Shown here piece by piece: positions 19,037 through 26,569 of a stretch of 37,468 nt of DNA. Origin of the DNA: a virus; the IMG/VR virus record IMGVR_UViG_3300046804_001349, positions 1 to 37,468 of that record; one strand, written 5' to 3'. The notes under the pieces are model-generated. The model did not search any database. It worked only from the letters and a program-made list of their open reading frames with translations, and was not told the DNA's origin. Position 1 is the stretch's first letter. Every line of letters starts with the position of its first letter. The position numbers and the translations under genes were made by a program.

Positions 19037-20036
19037 TATTGAAGAAGCATTAGCACAACTTGATCCCAAGTTGAGAAAGCGATTAGGTAGTGGTGTAGGT
19101 GTCAACTTTGAATACCAACCAACACCTAGTTATGGATTAAACCGTGCTTTAGGTGGTGGACTTCCATATGGAAGACAAGTCTTGATCTGGGGTTCAAAGT
19201 CTTCTGCAAAGTCTTCTATGTGCCTTCAGATGATTGCTTTAGCCCAAGCAGAGGGAAAGTTATGTGCATGGATTGATTCTGAGATGTCTTATTCGGAAGA
19301 TTGGGCCAGGTCGCTTGGGGTAGATCCAGAAAAATTAATTTATTCACAAGCAAGAACTATCAGCGATATGGTAGATGTTGGTGTAGCATTAATGAATGCT
19401 GGTGTCGATTTAATTGTGGTAGACTCTATTACATCAATGCTTCCTGCAATCTATTTTGAAAAAGATACAGATGAAATGAAGGCTTTGGAAAATACAAAAC
19501 AGATTGGAGCAGAATCTCGTGACTTTAGCAACGCATGGAAAATGCTTAACTATGCTAATAATAAAGTTAAGCCTACTTTGCTTGTGCTTATTAGCCAGTC
19601 TCGTAACAATATTAATGCTATGTATACTAGCCAGCAGCCTAGTGGTGGTCAGGCTACTAAGTTTTATTCCTCTTGCGTTATTAAGTTATTTAGTTCCGAG
19701 TCCGACAATCAAGCGATTAAAGGAAAAATTAAGGTAGGAGATAAATTAATTGAAGAAAAAATTGGCAGAACTATTAAGTGGGAACTTCAATTCTCTAAAA
19801 CTTCTCCAGGGTTCCAATCTGGCGAGTATGATTTTTATTTTAGAGGTGACAATATTGGTCTTGATACCATTGGTGATTTGGTTACTACCGCAGAACTAAA
19901 CGGTATTGTAGAGCGTACAGGAGCATGGTATATCCTTCCTGATGGAACAAAGGTGCAAGGTAAGGAAGCATTTGTTAATCGTGTAAGAGAGGATCTTGAT
20001 TTGCAGGAATCAATCAAGGCCAAACTAAATGGCTAA
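19026..20036 (+). CDS. RecA-like recombinase with altered Walker A
   Basis: A 336-residue RecA-family ATPase for strand exchange or annealing-linked repair during replication. ATG 19026 has GGAGGA (19015-19020) at ideal spacing; the ATG at 19020 sits on that site. The RecA core is visible: GGGLPYGRQVLIWGSK, a DSEMS segment (about 83-87), Walker B LIVVDSITSM (about 136-145) and an ISQSRNN segment. The P-loop reads GSKSSAKS (residues 56-63), with Ala61 where the family has Gly. The C-terminal 90 residues carry a basic, beta-rich region. It may be catalytically unusual. The coding end overlaps the next small gene by 8 bases. Confidence 0.85.
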   Translation: MSVSIEEALAQLDPKLRKRLGSGVGVNFEYQPTPSYGLNRALGGGLPYGRQVLIWGSKSSAKSSMCLQMIALAQAEGKLCAWIDSEMSYSEDWARSLGVDPEKLIYSQARTISDMVDVGVALMNAGVDLIVVDSITSMLPAIYFEKDTDEMKALENTKQIGAESRDFSNAWKMLNYANNKVKPTLLVLISQSRNNINAMYTSQQPSGGQATKFYSSCVIKLFSSESDNQAIKGKIKVGDKLIEEKIGRTIKWELQFSKTSPGFQSGEYDFYFRGDNIGLDTIGDLVTTAELNGIVERTGAWYILPDGTKVQGKEAFVNRVREDLDLQESIKAKLNG

Positions 20037-20205
20037 TTTTACAGTTTATTATGGCAAGTTTATATGCCATGAATGCAAAGCAGAAGTTAAAAGTTTAAGG
20101 CTTTATCCAGAAACAAAAGAAGCAACTTGGATGTGTAAAGATAAACATTTAAGCAGAGTTGGTTTTGGTAGAAAGAAGAAAAAGGATTATGAGCGAGAAG
20201 AGTGA
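20029..20205 (+). CDS. Small zinc-finger-like protein, 58 residues
   Basis: A short gene overlapping the recombinase stop by 8 bases and the next gene by 17 bases. The product carries CHEC (residues 13-16) and a CKDKH segment (36-40), compatible with a four-ligand zinc site, and ends in a very basic, Lys-rich tail (GRKKKKDYE). AAGG at 20017-20020 may serve as ribosome binding site. The tight packing and codon pattern support a real gene. Probable nucleic-acid binder; specific role unknown. Confidence 0.6.
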   Translation: MANFTVYYGKFICHECKAEVKSLRLYPETKEATWMCKDKHLSRVGFGRKKKKDYEREE

Positions 20206-20470
20206 GTCAAAGCGCATTGGCGCTAAACAGCATAAAAACTCTGGTCGTAATACCCAAAAGGGTGATGCTTCTTGGAAAAATTTTGTTGTAGATTTTAAAG
20301 AAGTTGGAAAATCTTTTACATTAAATAAAGATGTCTGGGCAAAGGCAACCACAGATGCCATGAAGAATGGCAAAGATCCAGCCATTGTCGTAGTAATTGG
20401 CGAGGGTAATGCAAAAGTCAGACTTGCTATAATTGAGATGAGTATTTTAGAAGAACTAGTGGAGGAATAA
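20189..20470 (+). CDS. PD-(D/E)xK nuclease-like, Holliday-junction-resolvase-like
   Basis: A 93-residue protein; ATG 20189 follows AAAAAGGAT, while the in-frame ATG at 20159 lacks a good site. The order of conserved-looking elements is an N-terminal SGR, GDASW, VVDFK (a D...(D/E)xK arrangement near residues 25-38), SFTLNKDVWAKA and GKDPAIVVV. This is the pattern of compact phage-encoded resolvase/endonuclease proteins of the PD-(D/E)xK fold. The usual E of ExK is D here. Neighbours are recombinase, Cas4-like and RuvC-like genes, so a role in branch resolution is plausible. It ends in a TAATG overlap. Confidence 0.55.
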   Translation: MSEKSESKRIGAKQHKNSGRNTQKGDASWKNFVVDFKEVGKSFTLNKDVWAKATTDAMKNGKDPAIVVVIGEGNAKVRLAIIEMSILEELVEE

Positions 20471-20775
20471 TGGAACAACAACAAACAACTATAGAGATGG
20501 TAAACGGCCTTTCTGAGATAGCCGATTATATGCAAGATGAAGAATTAACAACAGCCTTAACATTTATTGCTAAGATTATTATAAAGCCAGATATTCCTTT
20601 GAATGTGGCTACGGTTGAAATTGTAAGGCTTCAAGCCATTGCAGCAAAGATGGCTTTTAAGGCAACATGGATGGCTAATGTGGATAAGTCTGATCGTGGA
20701 AAGAAGAATCTTTACTATACTGCAGCAGAGTCTATTAACAATCTTGTCTCAGCGTTGAAGTATATAACTCGATAA
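20470..20775 (+). CDS. Hypothetical helical protein, 101 residues
   Basis: A helical protein coupled to the upstream nuclease-like gene by TAATG. It is made of four or five amphipathic helices, with a DKSDRGKKNLYYTAAESINNL segment near the C-terminus typical of small phage replication-module proteins of unknown function. There is no cysteine, no signal peptide and no membrane segment. A promoter candidate for the next gene starts 3 bases after the stop. Confidence 0.6.
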   Translation: MEQQQTTIEMVNGLSEIADYMQDEELTTALTFIAKIIIKPDIPLNVATVEIVRLQAIAAKMAFKATWMANVDKSDRGKKNLYYTAAESINNLVSALKYITR

Positions 20776-20777
20776 TC

Positions 20778-20786
20778 TGATATACT
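20778..20786 (+). promoter_or_regulatory. Extended -10 promoter before the Cas4-like gene
   Basis: TGA followed by TATACT, 20 bases before the ATG at 20807. A TTGAAG at 20755-20760 is spaced 20 bases, longer than usual. The leader would be about 14 bases, with only a weak GAAACGAGAA ribosome binding site. Confidence 0.45.
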
Positions 20787-20806
20787 TATACTAACCGAAA
20801 CGAGAA

Positions 20807-21625
20807 ATGATGACAAAAAATTTATTACATACAGTTATGTTAAAGCCTGAAGAGAAGCAGATTCATCCAATGGATATTGCAGCATTAGAGGCAAAGATTA
20901 AAGAAGGTTATACGATAAATCGTGTAGATAAGCATACGGTAAAGAAAACCTTTGCTCCTTCTACTATTGCATATGGTCATGGAGAGTGTGCAAGATATTG
21001 GTACCTTGCTTTTGAGGGACAGATATTTGAAGATAATGCAGATGCTTATAGTGCAGCAAACATGACGGCTGGAACATTGTCACACGCAAGAATTCAAAAT
21101 GCTATGATGAATTCAGGTGTTGCAAAGATTTATCGTGATGATGATAATGAGCCAACAACAGAGTTTAAAATTAGACATGATGATCCACCAATTTTTGGAT
21201 ACGGAGATGTCATGCTTGATTGGCAGGGAGAAGAACTCATTGGTGAAATTAAAACCATGATGAATGAGGGATTCGAATATAGAAAGGCTTCAGGTAAGGC
21301 CAAGAATGGTCACCTGATGCAGTTGCTTATATACATGAAGATTCTTAAGAGACCAAAGGGAGTTCTTATTTATGAAAATAAAAATAATCACGAACTACTT
21401 TTGATCCCTGTAGATGTGAACGATCATTACCGTCGGTGGGTAGACCAGGCATTTGATTGGATGAGACAAGTTAGAAAGGCATGGGAAGATAAAACCCTGC
21501 CAACCAAAAACTATAGATCAAACTCCAAGATATGCAAGTCATGCCCAATTAAAAAAGCATGTGAGTCTGCAGGTACAGGCGTATTAAAAATAGCGCCTCT
21601 GGAGATTCTTGGTGAACAATTGTAA
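20807..21625 (+). CDS. Cas4-like RecB-family exonuclease with Fe-S cysteines
   Basis: A 272-residue PD-(D/E)xK nuclease of the Cas4/RecB type. Four cysteines are placed as in Fe-S cluster Cas4 enzymes: C61 near the N-terminus and C243, C246, C252 near the C-terminus. The nuclease core shows H93, D134 (GYGDVML), E147-x-K149 (GEIKT) and Q172 (LMQLLIY). Known Cas4 proteins degrade DNA ends. There is no cas1, cas2 or repeat array in the window, so the likely use is recombination or DNA-end processing with the neighbouring RecA-like protein. The start is one of two tandem ATGs (20807/20810). Confidence 0.82.
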   Translation: MMTKNLLHTVMLKPEEKQIHPMDIAALEAKIKEGYTINRVDKHTVKKTFAPSTIAYGHGECARYWYLAFEGQIFEDNADAYSAANMTAGTLSHARIQNAMMNSGVAKIYRDDDNEPTTEFKIRHDDPPIFGYGDVMLDWQGEELIGEIKTMMNEGFEYRKASGKAKNGHLMQLLIYMKILKRPKGVLIYENKNNHELLLIPVDVNDHYRRWVDQAFDWMRQVRKAWEDKTLPTKNYRSNSKICKSCPIKKACESAGTGVLKIAPLEILGEQL

Positions 21626-21896
21626 ATGCTGCGATAATCAGTTTGAGCCTACTGTATCTTATCAGATATATTGCTCTTCAGATTGTAGGGATATAGCAAC
21701 AAAAGAAAAAATTGCAATGAGATATTTGCAATCAAAGAGACAAAAGCGTAAGGGTAAAATAAGGCTATGTAAGTCTTGTTCTACTCCGCTTTCTATCTAT
21801 AATGATGATCCAGTTTGTTCATCTTGTAGTGTAAATCCTGATGCAGTTCTTAAAGCAATGAAAGAAATAAAAGGTAAAAGCAATGGTAAAAAATAA
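21612..21896 (+). CDS. Double zinc-ribbon protein
   Basis: A 94-residue basic protein with two cysteine clusters: CKCC and CSSDC in the first half, CKSC and CSSC in the second. This suggests two zinc ribbons joined by a Lys/Arg-rich linker (QSKRQKRKGKIRL). GTG 21612 is chosen because GGAG at 21601-21604 lies 7 bases before it; a TTG at 21609 is the alternative. It overlaps the Cas4-like gene by 14 bases and the RuvC-like gene by 14 bases. Probably binds DNA or RNA; specific role unknown. Confidence 0.6.
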   Translation: MNNCKCCDNQFEPTVSYQIYCSSDCRDIATKEKIAMRYLQSKRQKRKGKIRLCKSCSTPLSIYNDDPVCSSCSVNPDAVLKAMKEIKGKSNGKK

Positions 21897-22476
21897 ATGG
21901 GGTATTGAAGTTAAGCCATTAACAATTTGTGCTATTGATGCTAGTACCAATAGCCTTGCCTTTGCTTTATTTAATACCCAACAAGAATCGTTGGGCGTTG
22001 TTGGTAAAATTAATTTTGATGGAAATAATACATATGAAAAAGTTATGGATGCTGGACAAAAGGTCAAAGCATTTTTTGATTACTACGGTGGGTTTGAGGC
22101 AATAGTAATCGAGCATACTGTATTTATGAATAGCCCTAAGACTGCTGCAGATCTTGCATTGGTTCAAGGGGCTATTCTTGGAGCAGCAGGACAATCTGGA
22201 ACAAAAGTTATTGGCAAGGTTGCTCCTATTACATGGCAAAATTATATTGGAAATAAAAAAATATCAAAGGACGAACAATTATTTATTCGTTCACAGAACC
22301 CTGGGAAATCAGCATCTTGGTATAAATCATATGAAAGAAATCTTCGTAAAGAAAGAACAATTAAGTTTATTAATACGATCTATGATAGAACTATTACTGA
22401 TAACGATGTAGCAGATGCCTGCGGTATTGGCCATTGGGCATTAAAAAATTGGTCTAAAGCGGTGGGATTAGAATGA
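21883..22476 (+). CDS. RuvC-like Holliday junction resolvase
   Basis: A 197-residue protein with the RNase H-fold layout of RuvC: first acidic residue D19 in CAIDASTNSLAFA, second E77 in AIVIEHTVF, and the last pair within DNDVADACGIGHWA (D175, D178). RuvC-type enzymes cut four-way junctions, which phages use before packaging. It lies just before the packaging genes. The start overlaps the zinc-ribbon gene by 14 bases, with GGTAAAAGC upstream. It ends in an ATGA overlap. Confidence 0.8.
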   Translation: MVKNKWGIEVKPLTICAIDASTNSLAFALFNTQQESLGVVGKINFDGNNTYEKVMDAGQKVKAFFDYYGGFEAIVIEHTVFMNSPKTAADLALVQGAILGAAGQSGTKVIGKVAPITWQNYIGNKKISKDEQLFIRSQNPGKSASWYKSYERNLRKERTIKFINTIYDRTITDNDVADACGIGHWALKNWSKAVGLE

Positions 22477-22655
22477 GCGATAGAGAACCATTTAATTTTA
22501 AAGAAGAAGAACAAGATATTATTTTAACAGTAAGAACGCTTGTACCAACAAAATGGATCTTGATAGACAGAGAAACTGGGCAAATTTATCAGGGTAGTCC
22601 AAAAGGTTACTGGGATAGACTTGAGCCAGTTATTAAGGTTGACAAGGAGGACTAG
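22473..22655 (+). CDS. Hypothetical protein, 60 residues
   Basis: A small acidic protein coupled by ATGA to the RuvC-like gene and ending directly before a GTG-started HTH gene (TAGTG). The middle (TKWILIDRETGQIYQGSPKGYWDRL) reads like a compact beta-sheet with a Trp/Tyr turn, a pattern I associate with short phage proteins near replication modules. Function unknown. An AAGGAGG within its last codons serves the next gene. Confidence 0.6.
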   Translation: MSDREPFNFKEEEQDIILTVRTLVPTKWILIDRETGQIYQGSPKGYWDRLEPVIKVDKED

Positions 22656-22810
22656 TGTCTGCTAAACTATATACAAGCGAGACTTTTATGCGTAAGCGTT
22701 ACCTTATGGATAAAAAGACTCCAGAAGAAATTGCAAAGGAATGTGGAGTAAGTTTGGAAACTATCTATGTGTACCTTGCCAAGTTTGGATTAAGAAAGAG
22801 TAAGCGATGA
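22655..22810 (+). CDS. Small helix-turn-helix protein, 51 residues
   Basis: GTG 22655 overlaps the previous stop by one base and has a perfect AAGGAGG at 22644-22650. Residues 22-46 (TPEEIAKECGVSLETIYVYL) form a classical helix-turn-helix, and the N-terminus (FMRKRYLMDK) is basic. The stop overlaps the next ATG (ATGA). Its size and position just before DUF3310 and terminase suggest a tiny regulator or packaging-site-binding protein; neither is proven. Confidence 0.7.
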   Translation: MSAKLYTSETFMRKRYLMDKKTPEEIAKECGVSLETIYVYLAKFGLRKSKR

Positions 22811-23049
22811 CCAATAAGTTGAATATTACTGTTGACCAAGTTAACAACCCTATGCATTACACATCAGACCCATCTGGTATTGAGTGTATTGAAATTACCA
22901 GACATCGCAATTTTAATATTGGAAATGCTTTTAAGTATTTGTGGAGAGCAGGACTTAAGGATGAAGAAAAAACTATTCAAGATTTAGAAAAGGCAATCTT
23001 TTATATTAAAGATGAGATAAATAGGTTAGAAGGAAAGTATGACAACTGA
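22807..23049 (+). CDS. DUF3310 protein
   Basis: An 80-residue protein with the DUF3310 signature: NPMHYTS, GIECIEITRHRNFNIGNAFKYLWRAGLKD and DLEKAIFYI (given in pieces; whole domain at residues 13-75). The family is widespread in tailed phages and sometimes fused to or near nucleotide-metabolism proteins; its biochemical role is not settled. It is coupled by ATGA upstream and overlaps the next gene by 11 bases. Confidence 0.85.
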   Translation: MTNKLNITVDQVNNPMHYTSDPSGIECIEITRHRNFNIGNAFKYLWRAGLKDEEKTIQDLEKAIFYIKDEINRLEGKYDN

Positions 23050-23575
23050 AGAAGATTTAGTTAAACATCTTGACCAAGTAAACCTTGTAGTTGAAGAATA
23101 TTTAAAAGGCAATGATCCAACAGTTATTTCAAAAGAATTAGATATTCCACGAACACGGGTTGTTGCATTAATTAATGAGTGGAAAGAAGTCGCATCTGAT
23201 AATGCCGTTATTCGTGCCCGTGCAAAAGAAGCCCTTGCTGGTGCTGACCAACACTATAGTAAACTTATATCAAAATCGTATGAGGTTATTGATGAAGCAA
23301 CAATGACAAACAACCTTAGTGCTAAAACTGCTGCAATTAAACTAGTTATGGATATTGAGTCTAAAAGAATTGACATGCTTCAAAAGGCTGGTCTATTAGA
23401 AAATAAAGAACTTGCTGAAGAAATGATAGAGATTGAGCGTAGACAAGAAGTTCTTGTATCAATATTAAAAGATATAGCAGCAGAATATCCTCAAATTCGT
23501 GATGAAATTATGCGTAGACTTTCATCTTTTGCAAAAGATAATGAGGTGATTACAGTTGTCCACGATGTTCAGTGA
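23039..23575 (+). CDS. Terminase small subunit-like protein
   Basis: A 178-residue protein directly upstream of the large terminase. The N-terminus (about 12-55) contains a helix-turn-helix (YLKGNDPTVISKELDIPRTR), suited to recognising the packaging site. The remainder is a long helical section with heptad-like spacing (KLVMDIESKRIDML ... EMIEIERRQEVL), consistent with oligomerisation. GGAAAG upstream of the ATG may act as ribosome binding site. It overlaps the next gene by 20 bases if the TTG start there is used. Family call is by position and architecture. Confidence 0.65.
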   Translation: MTTEEDLVKHLDQVNLVVEEYLKGNDPTVISKELDIPRTRVVALINEWKEVASDNAVIRARAKEALAGADQHYSKLISKSYEVIDEATMTNNLSAKTAAIKLVMDIESKRIDMLQKAGLLENKELAEEMIEIERRQEVLVSILKDIAAEYPQIRDEIMRRLSSFAKDNEVITVVHDVQ

Positions 23576-25340
23576 TTTTCTTGAAGCATTGCAAGACGAT
23601 CATTTTGAAGAAATTCCTGTAGATGCAAAGACTTTTATTCAAGATGAAAGATATTTGGGGCAACCTGGCCTATCTAATATTCAATATGACATTGTAGAAG
23701 CAATGAGCCAAATATACAAAAAAGAAGATCTCATTAGAATAATGGGAGAAGAAGAAGGTGTACGATATTATGAAAAATATACTAAAAACGAAATCATCCT
23801 CCAACTCGGTAAGGGTAGTGGAAAAGATTTTACTTCTACTGTTGCTTGTTGCTACATTGTGTATAAGTTATTATGCCTTAAGGACCCAGCAAGATATTTC
23901 GGTAAACCCAGTGGCGATGCCATAGACCTTATCAATGTTGCTATTAATGCTCAGCAGGCTAAGAATGTTTTCTTTAAAGGCTTTAAAACAAAGATTGAAA
24001 AGTCACCTTGGTTTGCTGGCAAGTTTTATGCAAAGGCTGATTCAATAGAATTTAACAAATCTATTACTGTTTATTCTGGTCACTCTGAGCGTGAATCACA
24101 TGAGGGTTTGAACTTGCTTCTTGCAGTTCTTGATGAGATTTCTGGTTTTGCATCTGAGGTTGGAACTGGAAATGAACAGGGAAAAACAGCGGACAATATC
24201 TATAAGGCATTCCGTGGTTCCGTAGATTCTCGCTTTCCAGATTTAGGAAAGGTTGTATTGCTTTCATTTCCTCGATACCCTGGAGACTTTATATCAGAAA
24301 GATATGATTCAGTTATTGCAGATAAAGAGGTAATTGAAAGAAGCCATGAGTTTATTATTAATCCATTGCTTCCAGATTCAGATCCAGACAATAAGTTTGA
24401 AATTTCTTGGGATGAAGATCAAATTATTTCATACAAATATCCAGGAGTATTTGCATTAAAAAGACCTACCTGGGAAGTTAATCCAACTAGAAAGATTGAA
24501 GATTTTAAGATTGCTTTTATGACTGATCTTGGAGATGCAATGATGCGTTTTGCTTGTGTTCCAACATTTGCATCTGATGCATTTTTTAAACAAGCAGACA
24601 AAGTACGAGCATGCATGACATTAAGAAACCCAGTAGATACCTTTAAAAGATTTGATGAATCATTTAAACCAGATCCAAATAAAAAATATTATGTACATGC
24701 TGACCTTGCACAAAAGCATGACAAGTGTGCGGTAGCAATTGCACATGTAGAAAAATGGGTAAATATTCAGGTAATTAATAATTATGAACAGGTGGCACCA
24801 ATTGTTGTAGTAGATGCTGTGGCATGGTGGGAACCAAAAGTAGAGGGCCCAGTTAATTTGTCCGAAGTAAAGCAATGGATTCAAAACCTTAGAAGAATTG
24901 GTTTTGATATTGGCATGGTTTCATTTGACCGTTGGCAATCTTTTGATATTCAAAATGAATTGAAGCAGGTTGGAATGAGAACTGATACTGTTTCTGTTGC
25001 TAAAAAACATTACGAGGATATGGCTATGCTTGTGTATGAAGAAAGACTTGCTATGCCTGCAATTGATCTTTTATTTGAGGAATTAACTCAATTAAAGATT
25101 ATGAAAAATGATAAAGTGGATCACCCACGCAAAAAGTCAAAGGACTTAGCCGATGCTGTATGCGGTGCTATTTTTGGTGCTATCTCTTATACTCCAAAAA
25201 ATCTAGACACTGAAGTAGAGGTTCATACTTTTAAAGAAAGACCTAAGCAATTTGACCAAAAAGATGCCAATGTGATACAATATAATCCTAGCCAATTAGA
25301 AGACATAAAAGACTATTTGGATAGGCTAAAAACAATATAA
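23556..25340 (+). CDS. Terminase large subunit
   Basis: A 594-residue packaging motor and nuclease. The ATPase has Walker A GKGSGKD (residues 85-91) and Walker B LLLAVLDE (187-194). The RNase H-like nuclease domain shows YYVHADLAQKHDK (near 376), VSFDRWQSFDI and KSKDLADAVCGA near the C-terminus, placing the three catalytic acids. TTG 23556 is preferred because GAGGTG at 23543-23548 is 7 bases upstream; ATG 23565 is the alternative. The gene is not next to head genes in this window, and replication genes lie upstream. Its 3' end contains a promoter candidate for the surface-protein gene. Confidence 0.92.
   Translation: MSTMFSDFLEALQDDHFEEIPVDAKTFIQDERYLGQPGLSNIQYDIVEAMSQIYKKEDLIRIMGEEEGVRYYEKYTKNEIILQLGKGSGKDFTSTVACCYIVYKLLCLKDPARYFGKPSGDAIDLINVAINAQQAKNVFFKGFKTKIEKSPWFAGKFYAKADSIEFNKSITVYSGHSERESHEGLNLLLAVLDEISGFASEVGTGNEQGKTADNIYKAFRGSVDSRFPDLGKVVLLSFPRYPGDFISERYDSVIADKEVIERSHEFIINPLLPDSDPDNKFEISWDEDQIISYKYPGVFALKRPTWEVNPTRKIEDFKIAFMTDLGDAMMRFACVPTFASDAFFKQADKVRACMTLRNPVDTFKRFDESFKPDPNKKYYVHADLAQKHDKCAVAIAHVEKWVNIQVINNYEQVAPIVVVDAVAWWEPKVEGPVNLSEVKQWIQNLRRIGFDIGMVSFDRWQSFDIQNELKQVGMRTDTVSVAKKHYEDMAMLVYEERLAMPAIDLLFEELTQLKIMKNDKVDHPRKKSKDLADAVCGAIFGAISYTPKNLDTEVEVHTFKERPKQFDQKDANVIQYNPSQLEDIKDYLDRLKTI
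25252..25281 (+). promoter_or_regulatory. Promoter for the Ig-like surface protein
   Basis: TTGACC (25252-25257), 18-base spacer, TGA-extended TACAAT (25276-25281) inside the terminase 3' end. The predicted leader is about 70 bases and includes AAAAGG before ATG 25360. An overlapping TATAAT at 25281-25286 lacks a well-spaced -35. Confidence 0.45.
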
Positions 25341-25359
25341 CAAGAAAAGGAAATATTAA

Positions 25360-26499
25360 ATGAAATCATTTAAGAAAATCGCTCTAGCCGTGGTTGCAGC
25401 CATGACTACCGCAACAATCGTGGCTTCGCCTGCAAGCGCAGCCGTAATGACAGTCGCTGTATCGCTTGACGGAACTGCTAATACAACAGCATCCGCAATT
25501 GCTACACCTGCCTCATTACCAGTTCCAGCAGACAACACAATCGACGCTGCTGATGCACTCAAGTTTGTTGCAACTGTTGATACAGGAACAAATGTTTCTG
25601 TTACAGCAACAAACGCAACAATTGTTTCTGCACTACACACATCTGCTGCACCAGTAGGTGCTGCATCAGGATCGTCATCGTTGACAATCGCAACTGGTAC
25701 AGGAACAACCGCAACATTTTGGGTCTACACAAAGACTACAGCAATTGGTACAGTTGTAATCAATAACGGTGGAACAACTCTTACATACTATGTACAGGGT
25801 ACTGCTGGTAAGATTAACAACCTAACTGTATCTGCACCTGCAACTGGTGCTGCTGGCACAAAGCAGGATATTACAGTTACAGCAACAGACGTATTTGGAA
25901 ACAAGGTTTCTGGTAAGTCAATTACTGCAACAGTATTTGCTGCTACAGCAACACTAGATACAGCAACAGCAACAACTGGTGCTACACTTTCAGATTTTGG
26001 AGTTGCAAAGTTTACTGCAACACTTCCAGCAACTGGTTCACGCACACTAATTACATTTGCTCCAACAACATCTTCTGATGCAACATCTGCAGATGTAACT
26101 GGTCTAACTGCTCGTACACTTGCACCATTTGCAGAAATCACAGTTCGTGATCTTGTATCAGAACTTGCTGCTGAAAAGGCTGCTAAGGATGCAGCACTTG
26201 CTGCTAAGGCAGTTTCAGATGCTGCAGTCGTAAAGGCTGCTGCTGATGCTGCTGCTGCTAAGGTTGCTTCAGATGCTGCTCTTGCAGCAGAAAAGGCTGC
26301 TTCTGCTAAGGCACTTGCTGATGCAAAGACTGCTTCTGATGCAGCACTTGCAAAGGCAATTGCTGACAAGGATGCACAGATCGCTAAGTTGACAGCAGAT
26401 AATTCTGCAGCACTTAAGTCAATCAAGGATGCTTTCAACGCACTTGCAAAGAAGTGGAATGCAAAGAATCCAAAGGCAAAGGTTACTTTGGTTAAGTAA
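25360..26499 (+). CDS. Secreted Ig-like surface protein with Ala-rich coiled coil
   Basis: A 379-residue exported protein. The signal peptide is clear: MKSFKK, a hydrophobic core and cleavage near SPASA (residue 27). Then comes a Thr/Ala-rich beta region (28-140), an invasin/Big-type Ig-like domain (about 145-250; DITVTATDVFGNKVSGKSI), an Ala/Lys/Asp coiled coil (about 265-365) and a basic C-terminus. There is no LPXTG or transmembrane anchor. Lysine is AAG throughout except two codons in the signal peptide, and G+C is higher than its neighbours, suggesting high expression or capture from a host surface-protein gene. It has its own promoter and a strong terminator, so it is a single-gene transcription unit. 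Confidence 0.8.
   Translation: MKSFKKIALAVVAAMTTATIVASPASAAVMTVAVSLDGTANTTASAIATPASLPVPADNTIDAADALKFVATVDTGTNVSVTATNATIVSALHTSAAPVGAASGSSSLTIATGTGTTATFWVYTKTTAIGTVVINNGGTTLTYYVQGTAGKINNLTVSAPATGAAGTKQDITVTATDVFGNKVSGKSITATVFAATATLDTATATTGATLSDFGVAKFTATLPATGSRTLITFAPTTSSDATSADVTGLTARTLAPFAEITVRDLVSELAAEKAAKDAALAAKAVSDAAVVKAAADAAAAKVASDAALAAEKAASAKALADAKTASDAALAKAIADKDAQIAKLTADNSAALKSIKDAFNALAKKWNAKNPKAKVTLVK
26160..26400 (+). repeat. Degenerate Ala/Lys codon repeats in the surface-protein gene
   Basis: Repeated GCTGCT, GATGCT and GCTAAG blocks encode an alternating Ala-rich heptad helix (KAASAKAL, KTASDAAL and similar). The repeats are imperfect, and they generate the long open frame on the opposite strand. 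Confidence 0.7.
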
Positions 26500-26514
26500 T
26501 TAATCCAACAACTG

Positions 26515-26548
26515 GGGGAGTGGGGTAACCTGCTCCCCTTTTTGTTTT
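26515..26548 (+). terminator. Strong intrinsic terminator with GNRA tetraloop
   Basis: A 10-bp stem (26515-26524 pairing with 26529-26538, two G-U pairs) closes a GTAA tetraloop and is followed by TTTTTGTTTT. It ends the surface-protein transcript, 10 bases before the next promoter. Confidence 0.9.
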
Positions 26549-26554
26549 AGGAAA

Positions 26555-26563
26555 TGGTATAAT
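26555..26563 (+). promoter_or_regulatory. Extended -10 promoter, leaderless start of 26570 gene
   Basis: TGG followed by TATAAT, then 6 bases, then ATG. There is no recognisable -35 because the terminator occupies that position, and no Shine-Dalgarno sequence. The predicted +1 is the A of the ATG. Confidence 0.65.
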
Positions 26564-26569
26564 TAAAAT

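Noticed and set aside
20149-20535. 128-codon open frame on the minus strand
   Set aside because: It runs antisense across two well-packed + strand genes with good starts and has no start signals of its own.
20807-21625. CRISPR system implied by a Cas4-like gene
   Set aside because: No repeat-spacer array and no cas1 or cas2 in the window; phage Cas4-like nucleases commonly stand alone.
25788-26438. 216-codon open frame on the minus strand
   Set aside because: It mirrors the Ala-rich repeats of the surface-protein gene; stop codons are rare there because of GCN repeats. No promoter or ribosome binding site, and the product is low-complexity Ala/Ser.
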